This document shows positions 34,435 through 44,684 of a DNA stretch of 64,000 bases, one piece after another (within the stretch, counting starts at the first letter, position 1; the number at the start of each line of letters is the position of its first letter). The DNA comes from Cyathus striatus (taxonomy: Eukaryota > Basidiomycota > Agaricomycetes > Agaricales > Nidulariaceae), in NCBI GenBank assembly GCA_025738555.1, contig JAOVFP010000023.1, positions 1,736,001-1,800,000 of the forward strand, in the 5' to 3' direction. The position numbers and the translations under genes are program-made. A model generated the notes under the pieces. The model was not told where the DNA came from. It made no database searches and worked only from the letters and a program-made list of their open reading frames with translations.

Positions 34435-34903
34435 TTGATACTATGTAGCGCGTAAACGTTAATGTGTGACTTGTTCAGAACGCATAACGACATGGGCCCG
34501 AGTTGGAGTACTTATGACATATGTACACATGATATCAACTTAGTGATTTTGTCTTGGCGTTGGTTATCATTCAGTGGAAACGGGTGGGAAGCTCACCATT
34601 TCGTAAGACGGACGGATGCAACAATCCACCGAAGACGACTTTTTATCGATATATACTATGTACTGCTTCGGCTTCCGACTTCGTTTCGGTTTTTGGAAAG
34701 TTCTCGACTCCGTTAACCATTCAGTAAGATATTACGCACCGCTCGCTAGTATCTACAAATAACAGACATCTGAAGCTCACAAGCTAGCGAAACATTACAA
34801 GCACAAGTCCATTTCGAATATCGATTTCACCGACTTTCAATATCAGAATGTGAGGACCACTCGAGCCGAAGCAATATAAATCTCGGGTGGTGCACTCCAA
34901 AAT
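34435..34903. other. Intergenic, nothing recognised
   Basis: 3' flank of the cysteine-rich gene. The frame at 34462-34716 has no motif. Confidence 0.5.
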
Positions 34904-35190
34904 AGCAAAGTTACCGATACGCATCTTATCAGTTTTTACAGCATCAGCTGAGCGTCATAATTATATACTATTACTCTTCCTGTACTTAGGCACAACCTGG
35001 GCACAACTCCATAATGATGGTTCCAGTAATGTCGGATCGCTACAAAAGCGCTTGTCTCGACTTTCATTTTGCACCCTCTTGTTCTCGTCACCGGAATTCA
35101 CGATGTTCACCCTTGGAGAATCGTCGGAAGTGTTTCAACTGCGAAAGTCATTGTCATCCGACTTCACTTTTCGCTCATGTATGACATATT
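34904..35190. repeat. Diverged duplicate of 36355-36650
   Basis: Shared words in the same order are ATCTTATCAnnTTTTAC, AGCnnCAGC, GGATC, CTACAAAAG, TCATTTT, TTCACCC and GAGAATCGTCGG or AAGAATCGTCGG. Both copies lie downstream of a cysteine-rich gene, so they probably mark an old tandem duplication of gene plus flank. Neither copy has a convincing coding frame. Confidence 0.55.
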
Positions 35191-35553
35191 AATGCGGGCT
35201 CGGTGAGAAATAAATGTTGCCAAGACAATCTTACGAGTACAAAGTGTTCAAAAGCATATACATCTCCTTTGGAATGGAAGTACTTATCAGAATTGAAACT
35301 GGAATGCACGGAACTGCAATTCCGACTTGCATTTTACCACCGACAAATATATTTGTAGTGCACTTAAATCCCTGTGCGGGTAATAGGTAAGTAAGCCGGA
35401 TGAAATGGCGCTCACCTATCCAAGTTTTTAACGGTAGTGTACTTACCTCCCACATGGAGAAACGTTTGCTAAGGATCTTTAACTTTACGATGAAGACATG
35501 TCAGGCTGACCCTCTTCCCCTGAACTTTAACCGATGCTTGGCTAATGTAAGGA

Positions 35554-35562
35554 ATATATAAA
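35554..35562 (+). promoter_or_regulatory. TATA box of the three-domain cysteine-rich gene
   Basis: TATATAAAA, followed after about 50 nt by a leader containing a likely intron at 35615-35784 (GTAAAC...TTCCAG) that ends 7 nt before the ATG at 35792. Confidence 0.65.
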
Positions 35563-35791
35563 AGGACTATAGTGTTTTCGGTATCTGTACTGTTCTCCTC
35601 AGCACTCTAACCAGGTAAACCCCTCTCGTCCCAGCTTCCAGAAAATAAAATTGGCAGCTCACTAGAGTATTATTTAGCTTGCGATCGTTATTGTTGCATT
35701 GAAAGCATAACTTCAACTCACCAGATCGTACGTCTTTAAGTCATCCCAGTCTTCCGAAAATTAATGATAATATCAATATTCCAGAACTATC

Positions 35792-36217
35792 ATGAAGTTT
35801 TTGTCTGCCACTTCCCTCTTGATTCTTGGCTTTGTTGGTGGCTCCCTCGCCGTGCCTAGCCCTGAACCGCAAGGCACAGCATGCACGACAGTATGTCGTC
35901 CAAGCATGCCAATATGTCCAGCAGGACAAGGACCTACCGGAGGTCCTGGTTGCTGGGGATGCTGCCAGCCAGGGGTAGATGTGTGTAGAAACATCTGTCT
36001 TGCAACCAAGCCGACTTGTCCTTTCGGATACATTAACGGCGGATCGGAGGGATGCTGGGGATGTTGCTTGCCTCAGCCAATTATTTGCACTCAAGAGTGC
36101 AGGCTTGAAAAGCCTGTTTGTGCTGTAGGATACGAAGCTAGTGGTTCGGAGGGTTGTTGGGGTTGCTGCCAGCCTAAATATCCTATTGTCCCTGTTAGTG
36201 GAGGTAACGCCAGTTAG
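35792..36217 (+). CDS. Secreted cysteine-rich protein, CWxCC family, three domains
   Basis: One coding exon, 141 residues. A signal peptide (MKFLSATSLLILGFVGGSLA) and VPSPEPQG linker are followed by three back-to-back modules. Each module has C-x3-C-x6-C-x11-C-x2-C-C and ends in CWGCC. Modules 2 and 3 share GSEGCWGCC, so they are the most recent duplicates. Gly and Pro are frequent between cysteines. The single-domain relatives are at 34249 and 61860. The function is unknown; secretion and disulfide stability are inferred from the signal peptide and even cysteine number. Confidence 0.88.
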   Translation: MKFLSATSLLILGFVGGSLAVPSPEPQGTACTTVCRPSMPICPAGQGPTGGPGCWGCCQPGVDVCRNICLATKPTCPFGYINGGSEGCWGCCLPQPIICTQECRLEKPVCAVGYEASGSEGCWGCCQPKYPIVPVSGGNAS

Positions 36218-36354
36218 TTAGTAGCTAGTGTTGTATTATATGTGCTTGTATAAATTCCAGGATTTGTGAAGGACAGCCCAATTTATATTTTACTGATTTT
36301 GAAATCAGACTACAAGAGATAAATCATATTTAAAATCTTCATTTCTCTGTAGAG

Positions 36355-36650
36355 GTCAGTTACTTAGTACTCATCTTATCAACTTTTACTAGCAGCAGCC
36401 GACTAGCAAATATGCATGCTCTCTCTCCTGCACCTCTGATTAGAAATAACCCAATATTAATGGTTATCAGTCGTGTGGGATCAGGGACCGGAGAACTTAC
36501 TACAAAAGTACGCCTTTCTGTCATTTTACATCACGTTGGCAATGGAGATTCACCCATGAAGAATCGTCGGCCACGTTTCCATCGCGAGAGTCCAGGTTAT
36601 CACAGAGATAATATAAGTTATAGACTACAGCTGGCATTGAACGTTGAGGA
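36355..36650. repeat. Diverged duplicate of 34904-35190
   Basis: Second copy of the repeat described at 34904-35190. The frame at 36412-36664 crosses it but lacks any motif. The gap from here to 37046 holds nothing I recognise. Confidence 0.55.
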
Positions 36651-37049
36651 AGAAAAATGCATGTGAACTACAATTCAGTCTGGTTCCGTTTTGCATCTTG
36701 GATAGACTAGGGGAATTCAAATTAGAAGATACGCGATAGATTCGTAACGCGTCCTAGCAACAACACTCGGCGATCACTTTGGAGTTCATAAGTTCTTTCG
36801 TGCTACTTACCCGCAGACTTTCATTGTGTCCATAAAACAAATTAAATATAGTAGATATAAACAATAAGTAGTTTAATAGCAACTCAATTCTCTAAATTGT
36901 AGTGATATCTATAAGTAAAAAAAGAAGAAAACGTGAAGAGTGTGAAAGTTTTAACGCTCCGTTTGAATTTTCAATGACTTTTTCGGCAGGGTTGTAGCGA
37001 CTGATTCGTATCGACGCTACAAAACAGCCATATTTGAATTCCGCTATTA

Positions 37050-38201
37050 CAGCTGTTTGCTGAATGATGTAGCATCCAGGTTGACAGCACACATAGGCTG
37101 AGTTGATCGGCTTATTCATCCGGGCCCAGGGACATGGCTACACCAGCGACTATCCCTCAAGAAGCATACATATGACGCCTGTGGTTCCCCAGCGCCAGTT
37201 TTATTCTAAGCCCATCACCAAGTAAACTGTACGCGTTCCGTGGAATTTACTATCGTCTCGTTGACGAATTCGTAAGCAGAGAGAAGATATTAAGTAGTAG
37301 CTAATTGTTAACTGAATACGTGATTTCTCTCTTAACATGTAGCCCGCAGTGCCTAAACCACCCTTCCGCTTTCACAGATGTTACCTTAAATATAACGTCG
37401 CATATCACCGCATATGGATTCACGGTATGCTCCCCTGTAAGATCGCTGAGAACACAGTCCGCGATTGAAGTGAAGCGAAGCTCTGATGCAAGAAAACCCC
37501 CCTTCAATTGGATAGAGATCTGGCGAGTACACAAGATCAGGTCGTATTCCACTGCAAATCAAGTGTTAGGGAGGCTTAAGTCATATTTACGATAGCCTAC
37601 AGACACACCTTCCTTCTATCATGAACACGCTGGCCTGTAGACTTATGGATTCGCATGTTATTCATGATAATTACTGAGTTGCGCATTAGAAAATGACTCG
37701 TTTGTTCCAGCAGGCATTTGATAAAGTGACCAAGGATTTGAAAACGTTGAGATATTCAAATGGAATCGAAGAAAAGAGTGCATAGCATTGAGTTCCTATA
37801 GGAATGTAAGTTTCTCAGGTCATAACGAACGAGTATACAGACGATGTACCACTGTCCACACACGAAAAATCGTGGTTCGAAGCTCTCTGACCATTCAAAG
37901 CCCATCCATCCACCCTTGCGATGCACAGAATAGCCTTTTCATGTGGTTTTCATCCACATAAACGCATTCGGACAATTATGTTCTTGATATCACGAGAGCT
38001 GAAGTGTCGGATTCCAGCGTGAAGGCAGTATGTAGTGGGTATGAAGACAGAGCTACCTAGCGCTAAGCAGGTGGAGTGGTGGAGTGGACGAGGAGTTGGA
38101 GGCGGAACCGGTTAGTTGGCTAAGGACTCGGCAGCGCTAGGCCGATCAATTCAGCTATGTGTGCTGTCAACCTGGGTGCTACATCATTCAGCAAACAGCT
38201 G
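37050..38201. mobile_element. Inverted-repeat element, about 1.15 kb, TA-flanked
   Basis: The arm at 37046-37111 (TTACAGCTGTTTGCTGAATG and on, through the words GATGTAGCAnCC and TTGACAGCACACATAG) recurs as its reverse complement at 38141-38205, about 60 of 65 bases alike. Both arms start CAG next to TA, as in Tc1/mariner elements. The interior has no transposase frame, so it is non-autonomous or decayed. Confidence 0.7.
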
Positions 38202-38422
38202 TAATTAGGTTAGTTTACAGTGCTTTGCTTATCATTGTAGCCATTTGATTTCTTCGTATACATCTGAGTTTTACCGGCGATCAATGCCGACCACACAGCC
38301 AAACCACCGGAACATGGCTGCTACCACTAAGCGCTAAGAAGCTCCACAACTCGCTTCACTGCTAATGCACATCGTTGACCGTCCCCTGGGCCCTGCTATG
38401 TCTCTTCCCTCACCCACTTGTT

Positions 38423-39143
38423 ATGCCTGGACAACGTCGACACACCTCGAGAGAGCTTAAGGAGGTTTTTTTTCACATGGATAATGAGGGTGTTTCACAC
38501 TACGATATTCATCGGTTCACAGGGGTTGCGAGGTCTACACAAAAGCGGATATTCTCACTATGTCGAAGCACAGGTAATGTTTGCCGCATTCCTGTTGAGT
38601 GCGGTAAGAAACGTTGTCTTGCTAGTCTTGATGTTGTGGTAAGTCGCCTTTCATACTCCCTATTTGTGTGATTTATGTTTATGTGCCACCTCAGCTTCTG
38701 GAAAGTTGTATTGAGCGGCAGAATTGGAGGAGATCTGCACTATTTCTGTGTCACTGACAATAATATCGCGTACTCTGAAGCGATGTGGGTTTACTCGGAA
38801 ACAGGTGAGCTGCACGACAATCAACACCTATGAATAAGCTGATTTGTGTTTCTAGATAGAACGGCCAGCGCTTGAGCGCAATGAAGACAGAAGAATAAAC
38901 TTCAAGATTCGTATTGCAAGCAATTACGAGGAGAACCAACTGGTTTTTGTGGATGAAAGTCACCTAAGCCGTTTCTCTGCACGACGTTCATATGGCTGGG
39001 CTGCGCATGGAGCGTGCTCGCATAGGCGTGATATTTTTATATGCCGGAAGCGGTGTGTACTGTCATACTCTCATTATGTCTTTCTCTCATTTCTACTTAG
39101 CTACTCGATCCTCCCAGCCCTATATCTTGGTGGGACCAGATGA
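38423..39143 (+). pseudogene. Tc1/mariner transposase relic
   Basis: Pieces read MPGQRRHTSRELKEVFFHMD (helix-turn-helix start), then after a small intron (38639-38694) ELEEICTISVSLTIISRTLK, and after a second intron (38805-38855) ERPALERNEDRR, QLVFVDESHLSRFSARRSYG and, after a third, RYSILPALYLGG. VFVDES carries the first catalytic Asp of the DDE domain. One frameshift lies near 38720. The protein ends before the second and third catalytic residues, so it is inactive. The intron-bearing layout matches fungal Tc1-like transposases. Confidence 0.8.
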
Positions 39144-39281
39144 TGAAACTGTTGAGGATAAGGAGGTGGATAGTGGATGGGATATGAAGGATCAGGGTGC
39201 CTTCCTGGGGGACCTGGATCGTGCTGATATGAATACTGGTGCATAGTTAAACCATGTGTAAGGTGTACGACTCACTAGGTA

Positions 39282-42200
39282 CATCAGTAAAAAAGCGCGC
39301 CACATACATAGGGAACGGAATATAATATATTTATCTAGAATTGAATGTAATTATGTAAAATGTATCGTAATGACAGGATCTGTTGTGAGCGCCATGAAAG
39401 CCGGGGTTGCTTGGGATAACCAGCAATAATTGTGAGCGTGGGATAGGGTTGTGAGCAAGAAATGTAATGGATTACATTGCTAGAATACATACCAAACCAA
39501 TTATTTTGTCACCATGTAAGGGATTAGAATCATTTTAATGCAATAGAAAGCTCGGAATCTAATATAATCCAATAGAATATTTCTCACCCATTAGAAAGCG
39601 GTGGGAATGTATTTTTACATAACAAGGCAACTAATTTTATTCGACTCAAATTCAACTTAAACACTAATCAAAAATCGATTTAATCATTCCATAATACAGT
39701 AAATACATGGGACATAGAGAAAGACATAAAGGAAGACATGGAATGATGGCAACAAAGACTGAAGCAAGACAGAGACTCTACCGACATAGCGATAGGAAAT
39801 GCTTAGGAAAGGCCCAAACCTATAGGACATCAAAGTCAACGGAAGAGGTGCCAGTCGGCGATGAATGAGGATTGAGCCATGATAAGCCAGCCTGTGAGTA
39901 AAATACTTTGCACTGTAGACGACAGTATACATACTTAGTTGCCAGATGGGGAAGTCACATTCCATCATCCGAAGATACTGGTTGGCGACGGGGGAACGTA
40001 GGGACGTTGAAGTACAAGGCGATGATGGCTGAGGTCTTGAGAGAGGAATTTCGAAGCCGTATCGACGCATAACCATACAACCAGAGGGTACTCAGGTTAG
40101 TACATCTCAAAAAGAAAGTGACGACTTCATACCTAGCGTAGTAACATGACATCCATACCCAGCCCCTTCAACAACGGAGACCTAGCATGAATAATATGCC
40201 AAGGATCACAAAATCGACATAGAGCATGACTCAATCGACTCCTAGCTCCTCATGCCGCCACTCAAGCTTGAGCTAAAAATGAGAAAGGTAGCAAGAACTG
40301 AAAAACCGAAACAGTGCGCTAAAGCATGGGTACCCACTAACCAAACTTGTACCAAATAGGGAATTGGAAAGAATAAAAACACGAAAAACAGTGAACGAAA
40401 GCATTAGAACACGTACTAAGAGCTGCGCGCGACACCATTCACTACAAAAGGCCGCATATGTGCACAGGTAGGAGGAGGTAAGCTTGGAGACATAGATTGA
40501 TGGTGGTAGAAAAACGTTTGGACGAGTACCAAACCCCGCAAGTGCGAACGCTGGGGAGCTTGGAAGCAGAGGCTGGCAGAAGACACCCGGAGAGCCGATG
40601 AGTGGGCTGCGCGCGAGTGCATGGATATGCTTACCGAGTTCGCGCAAGATCGTATATGACCTTGCGGAATCTGCACGTGAGCCCGGAGTTTGACCTTGAG
40701 CGAGAGGATCCCAAGCCAGAGCCAAATGATGAACTGGGAAAAGATAAACGAGAGTGGGAGCCGCGGTTACGTAGGCTTGTGTGTGAGCCGATGAGTCCTA
40801 AGAGACCAATACGGTCAACTGTAGAGTGTGAATGTTATATGGGCTGCGTACATTCTAGATAACACGTACCAAGAGCCCCATGGTGCACCAGTGGCCTCAA
40901 AAGGCGCATATACACTGCAAATATGAACTGACAAGCTCCAGCACGCGACAACAGTGGCAGTAGAAGCTCATACCAAAGGAATATCACCATTGGTAAGTGT
41001 TGTGAGGCCTCAGTAACCTGTCAATTACATGGCGATAGGGAAAGGGATGAGAGTAGGGCGAGTAAGCAAAGAGTAGTACTTCGAGAGCAATAGGAGTTGG
41101 AAAAGGGGGGACAATATTGAAGGGAGATAAAGGATAAAGGGGAGGGAGGGGAGGGAGGGGAGGGATAAGGGAAGATGATGGGGGGAGGAGGGAAGATGAT
41201 GGGGGGAGGAGGGAAGATGATGGGGGGAGGAGGGAAGATGGTGGGAGGAAGGAAGCAAGAGAAGCTAGAGTCGGCCAGTGACTGGCAATGAACTGATACG
41301 GTGCATGGGCCAGGTGCAATTGCGACGCGTTTAATTGACAAATCAAGGTGACAAATACACCTTACGTAATATAAATAAAGCCCTCTCAGGTTTCAATGTC
41401 GGTGACGGATTGAGGCTCTCCGACTTTGAGTCCTCTCCCTCCGAGAGACCGTGTCGGACTCAGAATTGTATGCATCACTCTGCTTCCTGTTCCTCTGAAT
41501 AGCCATTATACACATAATAATACACATCAGTAAAGTGTATAGCTGCAATGTGCTTGTTTGTGATTCTGTGAACCCTCTAGGTCTGACTCTTTCGCTAAAC
41601 ACGCCGAGTCGTGACATCTTCCTTAGCGTCACAAAAACATGCTATAACTTGTATCTCAGCCAAAGGAGATACACAGGAAAGAAACTGTCCTTTTCCTGAT
41701 ACATAGCAACCTATGGCCACTCAGATGGTGCTCGAGATATTCGTATGGTGTGGTCCGTGAGGTTACTTCAACGTAAGTTATCTATCCTGTCATACATTGC
41801 GATTTCCTGCACTTATGCTAGTAGCACTTTACCTTATGAATAAACGGCATCTCTAAGGGACCTGTAGTACTTACTGCGTCCACGATTTTAATCTTTCGCG
41901 CTGATCACACTCCCCACCACAACCATCTTCATCAAATCCTTATGTGCAGCCTTAGCACAAGGTGGAATTCCTAAGTGTCTTAATACGATGCTCCTGATCA
42001 AAATATCGTGAACACTCGACGATGTCGACTATAATTGGAAAGAAGGAACAAGTGGGTCGGACAAATGCGAAGGAATTTGGAGTGGGTAGGTGGCATTAAT
42101 TCACTGTTATGCTCTGTTTCTCAGCGTATCAAGGACTCATTTTACTTATGGTGTAAAATAGTAAAACATGGAGAAGTGAAAAATTGACGATTGGGGCAGT

Positions 42201-44013
42201 TATAGTGTTAATGGTTGTTCCACAAAAGCTCACTTGCACTTCACCACTCGTCACAAAAAAGTCACCAATCTCCTCCACTCCTTCCTGCCTTCTTTAGCTC
42301 TTCCGCGTACTTTCTTTACTGTGACTCTGCCTCGTCTCTCTATGTTCGTTTTGCTTCTGGCCTTTTGCGCTTTTGAGCCTTCATGTTTTCTTTTCACCCA
42401 CTTCATTTTCGCCTTTGGTATTTACAACCTGCTCTCCACTTAAATCTACCTTCTACAATGTCAGAAATAGAAGTAGGTGCAGGCAATATCTTCAAAGATA
42501 ACTCTAGACTGAGCACTAGCTCACGAAGCCGTTGGTACACAGGTCAGGTTTCGGTGCGCTTTCGCGCCTCGTTACTATGTATTCTAACATGTTTAATTGC
42601 TATTTCCCAATGTCACCGCCCTATCACTAGACACACAGTGAGCTCTTATCATCTTCGAAAACAATGCACTAAAACAACCCACTTGCTCAACCCGTAATGC
42701 ACAGCGAAATACTTCACAAATTACCTCACAAAGTCGCTCTCTATACCTATACCACACCCCCACTAGATCGACTTACGAGATTGATGGTGGAACATTGATA
42801 AGGGAACTGACTGGGCAGCGCACAGTGCACTGAGTTCGGAAAGTGTCGAGGTCTATCGTTCTGTTTCCCTCGTTTTTCTATCCATACTGATCTTCTCTTG
42901 ATCGTTTCCTCCTCTTCGTTCTACACACCCCAGATTTGCTAGATCACAGCAGCTTTAGAGCACGGATAAGGACTCAGTGTATTCATGGGGAGCATCTACA
43001 CATAGTTTGCAGGGTGTGGTGACCAACGAAGTCTAGCTGACACAGACGTCTCGCAATATAGCCTCTATCGAGCCTAGAATGGTGTCATACTCTGTGGTGA
43101 CACTCATATATATTGCGCAACTGGAATCCTCAATGAAGGCAGCCTCCCATCCATCCCCAAGCTGCATTTTCCCGGCGGAGCGTATTGGATGTCTCCACCA
43201 CAAATAAACAACACACCATTTTTTCTGTGGTCCACCATGAGCTTTTGTTTGCTTTTGTTTTGATGGGAACGTCATTGTCACCATCTCACAATTTATCCCG
43301 GTGTAATGATCCAGCGCACATTTGTTCACTTACAAGTCATCCACTGCTAGTGCTGCATGAGTCCATCATTAGTGTTCAGCGTACCACACCACCACAACCA
43401 ATGTCATCACCACCACAGAGATACTCCATGTGCACCCGCAAACATTCACATACCTCCATATAATAATTGTACTGCAAAATGAGGCGATGGGTTATTAACT
43501 CAGCACGTTACACTATCGTTGGCTCAAAGCTTTCTTCGACACGACACTACTATAGTGTAGTAGCTTTACATTCCATAGTGATTGGTGCAGCACTGGCTTG
43601 TAGTTCGACTTTGACTCAATTTTAGAGTACAGGCAATCTTTGAATGATTGCAAGTGACTAGGTGTGAAGGAGATGTCTGACTCATAATGTAAATACATTA
43701 AATGTTAGTAAAATAGTTGACAACTAATATAATGTGTAAGAAACCTTGGGTTGGGCTTGTATTGTGTCGAGAGTAAGGGAATAAATTTCAGGATCATTAT
43801 GATGTATATAGAATACCACTTCAATGACTAGGAAATATTGTATACGCATTCTATGACCTAGAAATAATTGTGATACATTGAATTACGGCGGAATTATTTT
43901 ATTCACTTTCTACTGGCTCAAAGTTATGCTATGGGAATGGATTACTAACAAAATGATTTCGGCACTTTCCCTTACCACCAATCCAATGTACGCCGCGCGC
44001 TTTTTTACTGATG
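39282..44013. mobile_element. Inner element bounded by 31-bp inverted repeats
   Basis: CATCAGTAAAAAAGCGCGC, followed by nnCnTACATnGG, lies at 39282-39312 and as its reverse complement at 43983-44013; both are flanked by TA. The 4.7 kb interior has only scattered fragments. One is a plus stretch at 40550-40760 (EDPKPEPNDELGKDKREWEP) that looks formerly coding. Others are a duplicated ~60-bp word pair at 40409 and 40861 and a purine-rich tandem repeat. No transposase is visible. It appears to be inserted in the Tc1 element whose ends are at 38218 and 44251. Confidence 0.55.
41169..41255. repeat. Purine-rich tandem repeat, 21-bp unit
   Basis: About four units of GGGAAGATGATGGGGGGAG plus GA, preceded by GGGGAGGGA runs from 41136. 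The minus-strand proline/serine frames across it are products of the repeat. Confidence 0.9.
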
Positions 44014-44255
44014 TACATACGCACTTTATACACACCTTGTGGTGACGCTCAATAAATTACGCTACTTGTCGTTTCCAACGTTAAGGGACAATCCCAGTCT
44101 ACAGCATAATGCTTGGAGGCGGCGTCAATTGAAAACTGGCACCTAGAGTCCTGGTGAGCGTCATACCAGCAGCCTGGCTCGGATCATGCTGCTGACGAAA
44201 CTCAGATGTATACTAAAAAGCCAAGGGGCTACAATGATAAGCAAAGCACTGTAAA

Positions 44256-44684
44256 GTTGCGATCGTGTTACATACTTAAGCAGAAGTTGACGACAACAAG
44301 AATCTGTAGAGGCTGTATAAATTACGAAGAAGTGAGTGAAGGTTGACTGAAACGTTGAAGTACGTTTCAATCTTTCAGAAGACGGTTGCTGCTATCTAGT
44401 TATTTGTTTGTGTTAGCAACAGATCCTGAAGCCTTCCCAGATTTCCGAAAAAAAGATCTCGGTTTGATCTTGATGGTTGCTTGATACTAATAGAATCTGA
44501 AGAGCCTTTGTCTGGTGATAACCACTGCATGAAAAAGCTGGAATAGAACATCAAGTAGAGAGGAGGTATTGTCTGATTAAAAGGGAAAACATGAAGGAGG
44601 CAGTAGCTTTTAGTGGTACTAATTTCAAGTTGATGCACGAAGACTCAAACAGTGTGCATGATAACTAAGTTATATTCTTCGAAC
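44256..44684. other. 3' flank of the ZIP2-like gene, nothing recognised
   Basis: About 430 bp between the transposon arm and the ZIP2-like stop codon. The small minus frame at 44396-44638 has no motif. Confidence 0.5.

Larger units (their letters stand above)
38218..44251. mobile_element. Tc1/mariner-type element with TA-flanked inverted repeats, interrupted
   Basis: The left arm 38214-38272 (TTTACAGTGCTTTGCTTATC, then ATTGTAGCC...GTATACATCTGAGTTT) recurs inverted at 44198-44255. Both ends begin CAGTGCTTTGC after TA. The arm is related to that of the neighbouring element (CAGCTGTTTGCT). A transposase relic lies at 38423-39143. Six kilobases is far too long for Tc1, which fits the insertion of another element at 39282-44013. 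Confidence 0.65.

Noticed and set aside
41021..41346. Overlapping minus-strand Pro/Ser frames
   Set aside because: Produced by the 21-bp purine-rich tandem repeat; all three frames are open for the same trivial reason.
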